From assembly GCF_004361835.1 (NCBI RefSeq), contig NZ_SNWD01000015.1, positions 28,067-92,066 on the forward strand: a stretch of DNA of 64,000 nucleotides, written 5' to 3'. A model generated the notes under the pieces. The model saw only the letters and a program-made list of their open reading frames with translations, was not told the DNA's origin and ran no database searches. Each line of letters begins with the position of its first letter. Position 1 is the first letter of the stretch. Made by a program: the position numbers and the translations under genes. This document shows positions 35,724 to 45,019 of this stretch, piece after piece. The DNA is from Stakelama pacifica. GTDB taxonomy: Bacteria; Pseudomonadota; Alphaproteobacteria; Sphingomonadales; Sphingomonadaceae.

Positions 35724-36923
35724 ATGTCCAGCAACGCCGCGGCGCCCGCCGCCACGACGAACAAAATCACTTCCGAAGGCGTGGAGGACCGGTTCAACGA
35801 GCTGTTCCATTCCTCGCATGTCTGGATTGAGCAACACTGGCTGCAAATCCTGATCGCCATCGGCGTCGCGACCGGCATCTATCTGATCCTCGCCGCGGTC
35901 AAAGGCTGGGGCAGCAAGCTGCGCGATCAAGCGGGCGATTCGACCGGGTGGCGCACGATCCTTGGCCGCACCGTCGCGAAGACGGGCAATCTGTTCATGA
36001 TCCTCGTCGCGGCGAAGCTGGTCGTCGGCTATGCCGATGCGCCGCCTGCCGTCGATCACACGGTAACGTTCCTGTTCACCATATTCGCCGTATTTCAGGC
36101 GGCAGTATGGGTGCGCGAACTCGTGCTCGGCTTTATCGAGAAGCGCACGTCCGCCGATGACTACCATGGCGATGCGATCACCAGCGCGATGGGGATCATC
36201 CGCCTCTTTATTTCCTTCGCGGTATTCGCAATCGCGCTGGTGGTGGTGCTCGGCAATCTGGGCGTGAACGTCACCGGGCTGGTCGCTGGTCTGGGTGTCG
36301 GCGGTATCGCCATCGGCCTTGCTGCGCAGGGCATTTTCGCCGACCTGATCGCCGCCCTCTCGATCATCTTCGACAAGCCGTTCCGCAAGGGCGACAGCAT
36401 CCATTATGACGGTACGTCGGGGTCGATCGAGCAGATCGGGCTGAAATCGACGCGCATTCGCTCCTTCGACGGCGATCAGCGAATCATTTCGAACCGCAAT
36501 CTGCTCGACAAGGAAATCAGCAACAACACCCGGCGCGACCATCGCCGCCAGACCTTCCCGATCGGCGTGATCTATCAGACCTCGCCCGAAGTCTGTTCGC
36601 GCATCCCCGCGATATTGCAGGAAATCGTCGAAGAGCACGGCGCGACCTTTGTTCGGGCGGGGTTCACTGGCTTCGGCGGCTCGAGCCTCGATTTCGAAGT
36701 GACCTTCGACAATGCCGGACCGGATTATGCCGAATTTTATGAGAAACGCACGGTGATCGGCATCGGCATCCTGAAGCGCTTCAACGATGAAGGGATTGAG
36801 ATCGCCTATCCGACCCAGATGACCTTCACCGCCAATGCTGCGGGCGAAGCGATCGACCCCTATCCCGCCAGCCACCCCGAACAGGCGAACGACGCCACGG
36901 CGAACACAATTCGGGGTTCGTAA
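35724..36923 (+). CDS. MscS-family mechanosensitive ion channel
   Basis: A 399-residue membrane channel protein. After an N-terminal soluble region come about four helices (LQILIAIGVATGIYLILAA onward). The pore-lining TM3 has the family pattern VTGLVAGLGVGGIAIGLAAQ, followed by IFADLIAALSIIFDKPFRKGD, and the cytoplasmic beta domain IHYDGTSGSIEQIGLKSTRI. These channels release solutes on hypo-osmotic shock. ATG 35724 is preceded by AGGAGA. A hairpin follows the stop. Confidence 0.93.
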   Translation: MSSNAAAPAATTNKITSEGVEDRFNELFHSSHVWIEQHWLQILIAIGVATGIYLILAAVKGWGSKLRDQAGDSTGWRTILGRTVAKTGNLFMILVAAKLVVGYADAPPAVDHTVTFLFTIFAVFQAAVWVRELVLGFIEKRTSADDYHGDAITSAMGIIRLFISFAVFAIALVVVLGNLGVNVTGLVAGLGVGGIAIGLAAQGIFADLIAALSIIFDKPFRKGDSIHYDGTSGSIEQIGLKSTRIRSFDGDQRIISNRNLLDKEISNNTRRDHRRQTFPIGVIYQTSPEVCSRIPAILQEIVEEHGATFVRAGFTGFGGSSLDFEVTFDNAGPDYAEFYEKRTVIGIGILKRFNDEGIEIAYPTQMTFTANAAGEAIDPYPASHPEQANDATANTIRGS

Positions 36924-36932
36924 GCAATTGTT

Positions 36933-36960
36933 GGGGCGGAGCAGCCCTAAGCTCCGCCCC
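36933..36960 (+). terminator. Hairpin after the MscS-family gene
   Basis: A perfect 10-base inverted repeat (GGGGCGGAGC at 36933-36942 with GCTCCGCCCC at 36951-36960) and an 8-base loop, nine bases after the stop. There is no T tract, so termination is likely but not certain. Confidence 0.5.
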
Positions 36961-36992
36961 GCTACCGCTCCGTACAGCCATCACACCCCTCC

Positions 36993-37320
36993 CCGTCATT
37001 CCCGCGCAGGCGCGAATCCACTTCCCCAAAGGGCGCGAAGCAGAATCACCTCGTGACTGGCCGCGCGCGCCCCGGAATGGCGGTTGTGCCGCACTGCTTC
37101 GCTGGTCTCTGCAATCGCGCATCGGATGCGCGGCGCAGTGGATTCCCGCCTTCGCGGGAATGACGATTTACAGCGACGAGCCATTGGCAGCGGCTATGCG
37201 ACTTTTGCTCGTCGGTCCCAATGGGCCTTGCACCGGTCCACCCTCGATGATTTCTCAGGCCCCTTCCCGGTTTACCCGTCATTCCCGCGCAGGCGGGAAT
37301 CCACTTCCCGACAGGGCGTG
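36993..37320. repeat. Three REP-type palindromes
   Basis: Two co-oriented units (36993-37035 and 37276-37318) share GTCATTCCCGCGCAGGCG, AATCCACTTCCC and AGGGCG, and a third inverted core lies at 37142-37161. The core is ATTCCCGC-N4-GCGGGAAT; the units at 37142-37161 and 37281-37300 are perfect palindromes, and the first unit has one mismatch. Confidence 0.85.
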
Positions 37321-37478
37321 GCGGGCAGTTTCGAGCGGAACGGCGTTCTTGTCAGGAGGCAATGGGCGCATTCCTGGCAAATGGCCGCTTCACCGGCCCC
37401 GCACGCCCCCCCCCGTCCATCGAGCGCGTGCGCGCTCGTTCGCGAAAATGAAATGTTTGCGCGCTATGATCGTTGTTC

Positions 37479-37637
37479 ATGGAGACGACTCAATCCCTGA
37501 CGATCGGTCGCATGCTCGCCACAGCAGCCGGTGTGGTGCTGGTCGGGCTGGTCGTGGCGCTTGCCTATCTGTCGATTTTCGGCTGGCTGGCATGGAATGC
37601 GCTGACGCCGGATAAGGCAACGCCGACCGGGGCGTGA
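37479..37637 (+). CDS. 52-residue single-helix membrane peptide
   Basis: A short open frame with ATG at 37479 encoding METTQSLTIGRML, a hydrophobic helix (ATAAGVVLVGLVVALAYLSI) and a short tail ending ATPTGA. It lies directly after the REP cluster and ends in a terminator whose loop contains its stop codon, which supports it being a real short gene. The name and role are unknown. Confidence 0.55.
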   Translation: METTQSLTIGRMLATAAGVVLVGLVVALAYLSIFGWLAWNALTPDKATPTGA

Positions 37638-37653
37638 CCCCGATCGGCGTTTT
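37619..37653 (+). terminator. Intrinsic terminator overlapping the end of the 52-residue gene
   Basis: A 14-base stem with one mismatch (AACGCCGACCGGGG at 37619-37632 with CCCCGATCGGCGTT at 37638-37651), a 5-base loop that contains the TGA stop (37635-37637), and a short T run (37650-37653). Confidence 0.7.
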
Positions 37654-37741
37654 CTGAAGCACGGCGCACGCCATGCTGATATAGCTCGCTTACCCGTCAG
37701 GCGAAGCGCCGCGCGCACGAACACGCGCGGCGCTCTCCCGA

Positions 37742-40700
37742 TCAGATTTCGCCCGTATCGAGGCTGAGCAGCGAAGCATTGCCGCCCGCACTGGTCGTGT
37801 CGATCGACACCGCGCGTTCGGCGCAGAAGCGCGGCAAATAATGCGGTCCGCCCGCTTTCGGCCCCGTACCCGACAGGCCTTCGCCGCCGAACGGCTGGCT
37901 GCCGACGACCGCGCCGATTTGCGAGCGATTGACGTACAGATTGCCGACGCGTGCCCAAGTCTGCATGATGTCCGCAGACTTCTGGATACGGCTGTGCAGC
38001 CCCATGGTCAGGCCATAGCGTTTCGCATTGACCCGCTGGACCGTCTCTTTCAGCTTGCCCGCCTTGAACGTGGTCACATGGACCAGCGGTCCGAACCATT
38101 CGCGGTTCAGATCCTCGATCTCGTCGATCGAAATCATGGTGGGGGGTACGAACAGCCCCTCCTCGGGCGCTTCGACCGTCTTGATCCAGCGCGGACGCAT
38201 CGTCTCGCGATAGCTCATCAGCTTGTCATAGGCATCGCGGTCGATCACCGGTCCGACATCGGTCGCCGGATCGCCGGGGTCGCCCAGATAGAGCATGTCC
38301 ATCGCGCCCGACAGCATCGCGAGCATCTCGTCCGCGACGTCCTCCTGCAGGATCAGCATCCGAAGCGCCGAGCAACGCTGCCCGGCCGACCGGAACGCAC
38401 TGGTCATCACATCGGCCGCGACCTGTTCGGGAAGCGCGGTCGAATCGACGATCATCGCATTGATGCCGCCGGTTTCCGCGATGAACGGGATGATCGGCCG
38501 CTCTTCATCGACCAGCAGCGTGGAGGCGATTCGCTTTGCGGTGGCAATCGACCCGGTAAAGGCGACGCCTGCGATCCGCGTATCGCTCATCAGCTCGGCC
38601 CCGACATCAGCGCCGCCCGTGACGAGCTTCCACGCATCGTGCGGAATGCCGCACTGGTGCGCCAGTTCGACGATGCGACGAGCGATCATCGGCGTTTGCG
38701 GGGCGGGCTTTGCCACCACCGTATTGCCGGTGACGAGCGCTGCCGCATTCTGACCCACAAAGATGGCGAGCGGGAAGTTCCACGGGCTGACCGTGGCGAA
38801 GGTGCCCCGCCCTTCCAGCTTCATCGCATTATATTCGCCGGTCGGGCCGGGCAACCGGATCGACGGCATATCGACCCGTGCGCGATGGGCGTAATAGCGG
38901 CAGAAATCGGCCGCCTCGCGCACCTCGCTCAACGCATCGGGGATCGAACGGAACGCCTCTTTGACGACCAGCCCCATCAGCTCGATGCGGTTTTCCTCCA
39001 GCACATCGGCGAATTTTTCGAGCAGGCCCGCACGCTCCTCGACGGGACGCAAATCCCATTCGGGATAGGCCGCCTGCGCAGCGGTGATCGCGCCGTGCAC
39101 ATCATCATTCGACGTGCGCGTCGCCTCGATAAAGGCACGCGAACGCCCGCTGGGATGGTGCGGGTCTTCATGGACCGAATCGATTCCCTCGGGCTGGAAA
39201 TCGACCGCATTCACCTTGCGCGCGGTATCGAGCAGCGTGTCGCGATCGTTGAGGTCGATCCCTTGCGAATTCTTCCACTCGCCCATGATGTCGATGGGCA
39301 GCGGGATCTGCGGCAACATGCTGCCGCCAACCTTCGCCGTTTTCTCGACCGGATCGGCGAGCAGCGCGGCATCGTCATACTCGTCATCGGCAAGCTGATT
39401 GACGAAGCTCGAATTCGCACCGTTTTCGAGCAGGCGACGGACCAGATAGGCAAGCAGCTCCTTATGCCCGCCGACAGGGGCATAGATGCGGCAATGATAG
39501 CCCTCTTCATCGACCAGCCGGTCGTACAGGCCTTCGCCCATGCCGTGCAGCCGCTGAAATTCGAACCCGCGCCAGTCCTTGCCATGCCGCTCGGCCGCCC
39601 ATTCGAGAATGGTGCCGACGGTGAGAGCATTGTGCGTGGCAAAGGCCGGGCCGATATTCTTCGCCTCCAGCATGTCCTTGGCACAGGCAAGGTAGCAGGT
39701 ATCGGTCGACGCCTTGCGCGTGAACACCGGATAGTCGGACAGACCCTCGACCTGCGCTCGCTTGATCTCGGTATCCCAATAGGCACCCTTGACCAGCCGG
39801 ACATTCATCGGGCGGCCCAGCGTATCGGCCCATTCGATCACCGCACGCGCACGCTTGCCATAGGCCTGCACAGCAAGGCCGTAGCGGTTCCAGTCGCGGA
39901 ATTCGGGATTGCGCGCGATCGCGCCGATAATGTCGAGGCTCATGTCGAGCCGGTCGGCCTCTTCGGCATCGACGGTAATCGCCACGTCCTGACGCATCGC
40001 CTCGCGGCAAAGCTGGGTCAGCCGCTCGGTAATTTCCGGCACGCACTTGTCATATTGCGACGTTTCGTAGCGGGCATGGAGCGCCGACAGCTTGATCGAC
40101 ACGGTATGATCGCGATCGGGTTCGCGCCCGACCTTGTCGATCGCGTCCCAATAGGATTCATAGAAATCGTCCGCATCCTTCTGCGTCCGCGCAGCCTCAC
40201 CCAGCATGTCGAAGCTGGCGGTGAAGTTGCGATTCTCCTTTTTGCGCATCCGCTTCTGCGCTTCTTCGATCGTGCGGCCCATGACGAAGACTTCGCCCAT
40301 CAGGCGCATTGCAGCGCCCACCGCCTGACGAACGAACGGTTCGCCCATTCGCCCGACCAGCTTGCGGACCACACCGCCGCCGCCTTCGCCCTCACCGACC
40401 ATCACCCGGCCGAGGATCAGGCCGAAGGTCGCGGAGTTGACGAGCCGCGAATTGGACGAGCGCGAATGCGAGCGCCAGTCGGCATCGCCGAGCTTGTCGG
40501 AAATCAGCAGGTCAGCCGTCGTCGCATCGGGGACGCGCAGATACGCCTCTGCCAGCGTCATCAGGGCAAGACCCTCCTGCGAACTCAGCTGATATTCGTT
40601 CAAGAACTGCGCGACCCAGCTTCTGTGCTGCGCCTCGCGAATGTCTCCGATCAGGTGTTCGGCGCGGGTAACGATTCGTTTCCGTTCGGACGCATCGAGT

Positions 40701-40798
40701 CGCGCACGCTCGATCATCGGTTTTAGAACATCGGGTTCAGGGGCCCGATGGAGCTTAGCCATGGTTTTACGGGCCGCGGACGTTACGTCTGTGGTCAT
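37742..40798 (-). CDS. putA: Bifunctional proline dehydrogenase / P5C dehydrogenase (PutA, short form)
   Basis: A 1018-residue enzyme that oxidises proline to glutamate in two steps. The proline dehydrogenase domain (about residues 170-480) contains SIKLSALHARYE, RLVKGAYWDTEIKRAQVEGL and EFQRLHGMGEGLYDRL. The aldehyde dehydrogenase domain (about residues 520-990) contains TVSPWNFPLAIFVGQNAAAL, VAFTGSIATAKRIA and the catalytic Cys809 in SAGQRCSALRML. The N-terminal ribbon-helix-helix DNA-binding domain of enterobacterial PutA (about 1,300 residues) is absent, so it cannot be its own repressor by that route. It is divergent from the MaoC gene, 98 bases apart. It uses FAD, quinone and NAD at the membrane surface. 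Confidence 0.95.
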   Translation of the reverse strand: MTTDVTSAARKTMAKLHRAPEPDVLKPMIERARLDASERKRIVTRAEHLIGDIREAQHRSWVAQFLNEYQLSSQEGLALMTLAEAYLRVPDATTADLLISDKLGDADWRSHSRSSNSRLVNSATFGLILGRVMVGEGEGGGGVVRKLVGRMGEPFVRQAVGAAMRLMGEVFVMGRTIEEAQKRMRKKENRNFTASFDMLGEAARTQKDADDFYESYWDAIDKVGREPDRDHTVSIKLSALHARYETSQYDKCVPEITERLTQLCREAMRQDVAITVDAEEADRLDMSLDIIGAIARNPEFRDWNRYGLAVQAYGKRARAVIEWADTLGRPMNVRLVKGAYWDTEIKRAQVEGLSDYPVFTRKASTDTCYLACAKDMLEAKNIGPAFATHNALTVGTILEWAAERHGKDWRGFEFQRLHGMGEGLYDRLVDEEGYHCRIYAPVGGHKELLAYLVRRLLENGANSSFVNQLADDEYDDAALLADPVEKTAKVGGSMLPQIPLPIDIMGEWKNSQGIDLNDRDTLLDTARKVNAVDFQPEGIDSVHEDPHHPSGRSRAFIEATRTSNDDVHGAITAAQAAYPEWDLRPVEERAGLLEKFADVLEENRIELMGLVVKEAFRSIPDALSEVREAADFCRYYAHRARVDMPSIRLPGPTGEYNAMKLEGRGTFATVSPWNFPLAIFVGQNAAALVTGNTVVAKPAPQTPMIARRIVELAHQCGIPHDAWKLVTGGADVGAELMSDTRIAGVAFTGSIATAKRIASTLLVDEERPIIPFIAETGGINAMIVDSTALPEQVAADVMTSAFRSAGQRCSALRMLILQEDVADEMLAMLSGAMDMLYLGDPGDPATDVGPVIDRDAYDKLMSYRETMRPRWIKTVEAPEEGLFVPPTMISIDEIEDLNREWFGPLVHVTTFKAGKLKETVQRVNAKRYGLTMGLHSRIQKSADIMQTWARVGNLYVNRSQIGAVVGSQPFGGEGLSGTGPKAGGPHYLPRFCAERAVSIDTTSAGGNASLLSLDTGEI

Positions 40799-40896
40799 AT
40801 TCCTATCTTTGGTCGGGCGGGGCCTTGCGGGGTACGCGCGGCCGGGCCTATGGAAAGCCGGGACTGAGCAAAATCGGCGCCGACTGGGAAGAGCGA

Positions 40897-41352
40897 ATGT
40901 ACGCTATCACGATCGAAGAACTGGCCCAACGCGTCGGATCGGTGCGAGTTTCCGAATGGGTGGAAGTCACCCAGACGATGATCGACCGGTTTGCCGAAGC
41001 CACGGGGGATCATCAGTTCATTCATGTCGATCCCGAAGCCGCGAAATCCACGCCTTTCGGCGGTACCATCGCACATGGCTTCCTGACTTTATCGCTGATG
41101 CCGATGCTGGCCGAAAAAATCGACCAGCCAGTCGTTCAGGGTATGAAGATGGGGGTGAACTATGGTGGAAACAAGGTCCGCTTCCTCACCCCGGTCCGTT
41201 CCGGCTCGCGCGTACGCGGTCATTTCAAGCTATTGTCGCTGCAGGAAAAACGCCCCGGCCAGTGGCAACAGACGAATGAATTCACCGTCGAGATCGAGGG
41301 CGAGGAAAAGCCCGCGCTGATCGCCGAATGGATCTCGCAGATTTTCGTCTGA
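40897..41352 (+). CDS. MaoC-family (R)-enoyl-CoA hydratase-like protein
   Basis: A 151-residue hot-dog-fold protein. The hydratase signature FAEATGDHQFIHVDPEAAKS contains the catalytic Asp and His, and the GTIAHGFLTLSLMPML and NYGGNKVRFLTPVRSGSRVR segments follow the family pattern. It probably hydrates enoyl-CoA in fatty-acid or related degradation. ATG 40897 (MYAITIEEL) is chosen as the upstream ATG would extend into an unconserved leader. It is 71 bases before the thiolase gene on the same strand. Confidence 0.92.
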   Translation: MYAITIEELAQRVGSVRVSEWVEVTQTMIDRFAEATGDHQFIHVDPEAAKSTPFGGTIAHGFLTLSLMPMLAEKIDQPVVQGMKMGVNYGGNKVRFLTPVRSGSRVRGHFKLLSLQEKRPGQWQQTNEFTVEIEGEEKPALIAEWISQIFV

Positions 41353-41423
41353 TGCCGATTATGCACCGAAATCCCGCAACACCCCGTTTTCCTCATCAAA
41401 AACATCAGGAAGGATAGCCCATA

Positions 41424-42602
41424 ATGCGTTCCGCAGTCATCGTTTCCACCGCCCGCACCGCCATCGGTCGCGCGTATAAGGGCGGGTTCAACGCCACGCT
41501 CGGCCCGACGCTGGGCAGCTATTCGCTCAAAGCAGCGGTCGAGCGCGCCGGGATCGAAGGCGGCTCGGTCGACGACGTCATCTGGGGCTCGGCCCTGCAA
41601 CAGGGCAGCCAGGCCCCCAATATCGCGCGTCTCGCTTTGCTGCGCGCCGGGCTTCCCGTCACGGTGGCGGGCATGTCGATCGACCGTCAGTGCGCCTCCG
41701 GCCTGATGGCGATTGCGACCGCGGCAAAGCAGATCATCACCGACAATATGGATATCGTCATCGGCGGCGGGCAGGATTCGATCAGCACCGTCCAGACCCC
41801 CGAAATGCGCGTCACGCCCGACAAGGAGCTGATCGCGATGCAGGGCGACACCTATATGACCATGCTGCAAACTGCGGAGGTCGTCGCCCAGCGCTATAAT
41901 ATCAGCCGCGAAGCGATGGACGAATATTCGCTCGAATCGCAGCGCCGCACCGCAGCTGCGCAGGAAAAGGGCTATTTCGACGACGAGATCGTCCCCGTCA
42001 CCACCATGATGAACGTCATGGACAAGGAGACCAAGGAAGTCTCGCAGCGCGAAGTCACCATCGCCAAGGATGAGGGCAACCGCCCCGACACCACGCTCGA
42101 AGGGCTTCAGGGCCTGAAGCCGGTCATGGGTCCCGACAAGACGATTACTGCGGGCAATGCGAGCCAGCTTTCGGACGGTTCTTCGGCCTGCGTCCTGATG
42201 GAAGAAAAGCTCGCCGAACAGCGCGGCCTCACCCCGCTCGGCCGCTATGTCGGCATGGCGGTCGCAGGCACCGAGCCTGACGAAATGGGCATCGGCCCCG
42301 TCTTCGCGATCCCGAAGCTGCTCGAACGCTTCAACCTGAAGATGGACGATATCGGCCTTTGGGAACTCAACGAAGCCTTCGCGGTGCAGGTGCTCTATTG
42401 CCGTGACAAGCTGGGCATCCCCAACGACCTGCTCAACGTCAACGGCGGCTCGATCTCGATCGGCCACCCCTATGGCATGACCGGCGCGCGCTGCACCGGC
42501 CACGCACTGATCGAAGGCAAGCGCCGCGGCGCGAAATATGTCGTCGTCACCATGTGCGTCGGCGGCGGCATGGGCGCTGCCGGGTTGTTTGAGGTGCTGT
42601 AA
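41424..42602 (+). CDS. Acetyl-CoA acetyltransferase-family thiolase
   Basis: A 392-residue thiolase. The acyl-carrying Cys90 is in [11 protein letters not shown], the [17 protein letters not shown] segment holds the catalytic His, and a second Cys lies in [14 protein letters not shown] near the C terminus. It either condenses or cleaves acyl-CoA. The neighbouring MaoC hydratase points to beta-oxidation rather than polyhydroxybutyrate synthesis. The start ATG at 41424 follows AGGA (41410-41413). Confidence 0.94.
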   Translation: MRSAVIVSTARTAIGRAYKGGFNATLGPTLGSYSLKAAVERAGIEGGSVDDVIWGSALQQGSQAPNIARLALLRAGLPVTVAGMSIDRQCASGLMAIATAAKQIITDNMDIVIGGGQDSISTVQTPEMRVTPDKELIAMQGDTYMTMLQTAEVVAQRYNISREAMDEYSLESQRRTAAAQEKGYFDDEIVPVTTMMNVMDKETKEVSQREVTIAKDEGNRPDTTLEGLQGLKPVMGPDKTITAGNASQLSDGSSACVLMEEKLAEQRGLTPLGRYVGMAVAGTEPDEMGIGPVFAIPKLLERFNLKMDDIGLWELNEAFAVQVLYCRDKLGIPNDLLNVNGGSISIGHPYGMTGARCTGHALIEGKRRGAKYVVVTMCVGGGMGAAGLFEVL

Positions 42603-42680
42603 CGCGAGCATCTGGAGATAAAAATCGCGCCGTGCTAAATATCCCCCACAATTGCAGATCATGCGTTGTGGGGGAAGGAC

Positions 42681-43559
42681 ATGAGAATCGCGCGGTCAGC
42701 ATTCGCTTTTATACTTATTGCCTGCGTTTCGTTTTCGGCTCCGATTGCACATTCTGCGCCTTTTCAACAAACAACTTCCAATAGCGGCGAAAGCAAGAGG
42801 GATACTCCCAGCGAAAACCGGAACAAAGATATCGAGGTATTTGGCAAACAGACCAAAACCGATCCGCAAATGCGGGTTCGGAGCCCTTTTCTGGGCTTTG
42901 ACGGCATTCGGACCAAAGAGGCAAAACTGTCGATAAGGTTCGCGCAGTGCCTCGATCATTTTAACACCAACAGGCTGCACGAGCTCCTTGAGGGAAAACC
43001 TTCGACCTGGGAATCTGAACGAGCACTAGCGCTACTCATAAAGTCGCACAGCGCCTGCTATCCTGATTTCAATTCGTCAGTTCCGCTAAGAGATCTCGGG
43101 CGATGCAACCCCTACCCGATCGTCATTTTCCGGATCTATGAATGCCGGGCACCATTTGACAAAGGTGCCATCATAGCGGCTGTGCTGAAGAAATATGCGC
43201 CCGATCTCAAGCTGACTGCCAAAGAAATGGCGGATCCTAGCGTTCAGCAGCGCTTCCTTTCCCATGAGAAAATCAGGAATGGGAGTAGAAGCGAAGCCGA
43301 TGCGACCCTTTATGGCGTCACGACCTGCATGGTACGTTTTGCACCGCGGCTATCCGTTCAGCTGGTCTATTCGACGTTCGACAATTTACGCGACCTTTCG
43401 AATAGATTGATACAGCAGACACCCATGTGTCTTGCAGGCGCGGATCATCTTGATATCAATATCATGCTTCTTCGCGCTTATCTCGCCGACTCCGTTTATC
43501 AGTGGGCACTCGCCGTGAGAAACATCGATACGCTCATCGTCGATCAGCCCGAGCGTTGA
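42681..43559 (+). CDS. Exported cysteine-rich protein of unknown function
   Basis: A 292-residue protein with a clear signal peptide (MRIARSAFAFILIACVSFSA then PIAHSA). The mature part has six cysteines (in AQCLDHF, HSACYPDF, GRCNPY, YECRAP, TTCMVRF, TPMCLAG), an even number compatible with disulfides in the periplasm. The base composition is clearly more AT-rich than neighbours, and codon use differs. ATG 42681 has GGGGAAGGA upstream. I do not recognise a family; it may be a recent acquisition. Confidence 0.75.
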   Translation: MRIARSAFAFILIACVSFSAPIAHSAPFQQTTSNSGESKRDTPSENRNKDIEVFGKQTKTDPQMRVRSPFLGFDGIRTKEAKLSIRFAQCLDHFNTNRLHELLEGKPSTWESERALALLIKSHSACYPDFNSSVPLRDLGRCNPYPIVIFRIYECRAPFDKGAIIAAVLKKYAPDLKLTAKEMADPSVQQRFLSHEKIRNGSRSEADATLYGVTTCMVRFAPRLSVQLVYSTFDNLRDLSNRLIQQTPMCLAGADHLDINIMLLRAYLADSVYQWALAVRNIDTLIVDQPER

Positions 43560-43646
43560 TCTTCATCTCCCCCGATTTTCCAACGAAACCGCTTGGCGCT
43601 TCCGCTCGTTGTCGGGGCTGATGATGGTTTCAAAGGAGAGTCAGTG

Positions 43647-44144
43647 ATGGCCGACAAAAAAGATCCGCAACAGGTAAAGCATGATTTCTGGAAAAAGCTG
43701 GCCGACAGCCCGTTCGTCATGCTCGGCCTTAACGACGGTCAGCATAGCGAACCGCTGACCGCGCAGCTCGACAAGGATCAGGTCGATACGATCTATTTCT
43801 TCATCGGCAAGGATAATCGCGCGGCAAAGGGCGGCGCTGCGATGATGCAGTTCGTGTCGAAGGGGCATGATTTCTTTGCCTGCCTGTCGGGCACCGCGAA
43901 GCTCGACAACGATCCCGCGATGATCGACAAGCTGTGGAATAAGCAGGTCGAGGCATGGTTCCCCGAGGGCAAGAGCGACCCCAATCTGGCGCTGCTGCGC
44001 TTCGATATCGGCACTGCCGAAATGTGGGAGGCCGATGTGTCGCTTTCGGGCAAGCTGAAAATGCTGTTCGGCGGCACGATCAAGCCGCAAGAAGCCGGCA
44101 CGCATGAAATGGTCGCGACGACCAGCGAGAATACGCCCGCCTGA
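43647..44144 (+). CDS. Pyridoxamine 5'-phosphate oxidase-like FMN-binding protein (general stress type)
   Basis: A 165-residue protein with a split-barrel FMN-binding pattern: HDFWKKLADSPFVMLGLNDG, IYFFIGKDNRAAKGGAAMMQ, and FFACLSGTAKLDNDPAMIDKLWNK followed by VEAWFPEGKSDPNLALLRFD. This arrangement matches the general stress protein subfamily of the PNPOx-like family. Its substrate is unknown. ATG 43647 is preceded by AAGGAGA. It is monocistronic and followed by a repeat-rich gap. Confidence 0.9.
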   Translation: MADKKDPQQVKHDFWKKLADSPFVMLGLNDGQHSEPLTAQLDKDQVDTIYFFIGKDNRAAKGGAAMMQFVSKGHDFFACLSGTAKLDNDPAMIDKLWNKQVEAWFPEGKSDPNLALLRFDIGTAEMWEADVSLSGKLKMLFGGTIKPQEAGTHEMVATTSENTPA

Positions 44145-44485
44145 TATCGGATAGATATGGCGTAGAAGGTCCTCCAACCCTCCACTCGTCACCCCGGACC
44201 TGTTCCGGGGTCTACGGCGCGGCGCGCACCGCACCCGATGCGCCTGCCGCGCCGTGGATGCCGGGACCAGCCCGGCATGACGGATGGCGGGTAAGAGCAC
44301 ATATCGTGCCCTCCCCCCGTCACTCCGGACCTGTTCCGGGGTCCACGGTGCCAAAAGGCCTGCATCCGATGCTCGTGTCGCACCTATGCCCGAACCAGCC
44401 TATCATGACGGCATAGCCAGGCCAGCCTTCCCTGCGCGCCCCAACCCGCTTGACCCGCTACCTTCGCCAGCGCAGAACCCGGCCC
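44145..44485. other. Gene-free stretch with palindromic repeats
   Basis: 341 bases without a credible gene. It holds three CCGGA/TCCGG-type hairpins (listed separately). No promoter recognised for the DUF1232 gene. Confidence 0.65.
44192..44341. repeat. GTTCCGGGG-type palindromic repeats
   Basis: Two co-oriented units share GGACCTGTTCCGGGGTC and ACGG, with stems CCCCGGA/TCCGGGG (44192-44210) and CTCCGGA/TCCGGGG (44323-44341). Between them is a different hairpin TGCCGGG-ACCAG-CCCGGCA (44259-44277). Confidence 0.8.
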
Positions 44486-44854
44486 ATGGGACCGTCGCTC
44501 GTTCATCGCCTGCATGTCGAGGCACATGCCGTCTGGTTCGCGGTCCGCGATCCGCGCACGCCCTGGTATGCGCGCGCGATCGGTATTCTGGTCGCCGCAT
44601 ATGCGCTGTCACCGATCGACCTGATCCCCGATTTCATTCCGATCATCGGGTTGATCGACGATGCGATCCTGATCCCGGCGGGGCTGTGGCTGTTCGAGCG
44701 GCTGGTGCCCGATGCCCTGCTCGCCGAACATCGCGCCGCTGCCGAGCGCGAGACGCGCCGTCCGCGCTCGGGACTGGGGGTCGCGCTGGTGCTCGGCATC
44801 TGGGCGCTGATCGCCTGGCTCGCCTGGGGCTATGTCGCAACCCGCTGGGATTGA
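44486..44854 (+). CDS. DUF1232 (YkvA-like) small membrane protein
   Basis: A 122-residue protein with the DUF1232 core AAYALSPIDLIPDFIPIIGLIDDAI, in which SPIDLIPD is the family signature (written in two parts here: YALSPIDLIPDFIP and IIGLIDDAILIP). Two or three hydrophobic segments suggest membrane attachment, with a final helix LGVALVLGIWALIAWLAWG. Function unknown; seen widely in bacteria. ATG 44486 is chosen. Confidence 0.88.
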   Translation: MGPSLVHRLHVEAHAVWFAVRDPRTPWYARAIGILVAAYALSPIDLIPDFIPIIGLIDDAILIPAGLWLFERLVPDALLAEHRAAAERETRRPRSGLGVALVLGIWALIAWLAWGYVATRWD

Positions 44855-44889
44855 GTCCGGGTCGGAGGCGACACGACGGCAGTTGCGTT

Positions 44890-44963
44890 CGCCGCCCCGG
44901 CGCAGGCGGGAGTCGCCGACGACAGCGCGCCCTTCGAAGCGCTCCGGCTTTCGCCGGGGTGAC
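44890..44963. repeat. GC-rich palindromic repeat before rlpA-like gene
   Basis: Contains CGCCCCGGCGCAGGCGGGAG and a hairpin CTCCGGC-TTTC-GCCGGGG (44942-44959) followed by GTGAC, matching the sphingomonad repeat families seen elsewhere in the window. Confidence 0.65.
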
Positions 44964-45019
44964 GTATATCGGAGGAGGGGCTTGGCAGCGGCGCTACCAC
45001 CACCCCCTCTCGTTCAACT

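Larger units (their letters stand above)
36924..37478. other. Gene-free stretch with REP cluster
   Basis: 555 bases without a supported gene. It holds a hairpin after mscS and three REP-type palindromes (listed separately). A poly-C tract (37408-37414) is present. Open frames here are built from REP units. Confidence 0.7.

Noticed and set aside
37084..37500. Open frame across the REP cluster
   Set aside because: It consists of palindromic units and low-complexity sequence, with no start signal and no coding bias.
37841..40726. A 961-codon plus-strand frame opposite putA
   Set aside because: The minus strand clearly encodes PutA with all catalytic motifs; the antisense frame has arginine-rich shadow composition.
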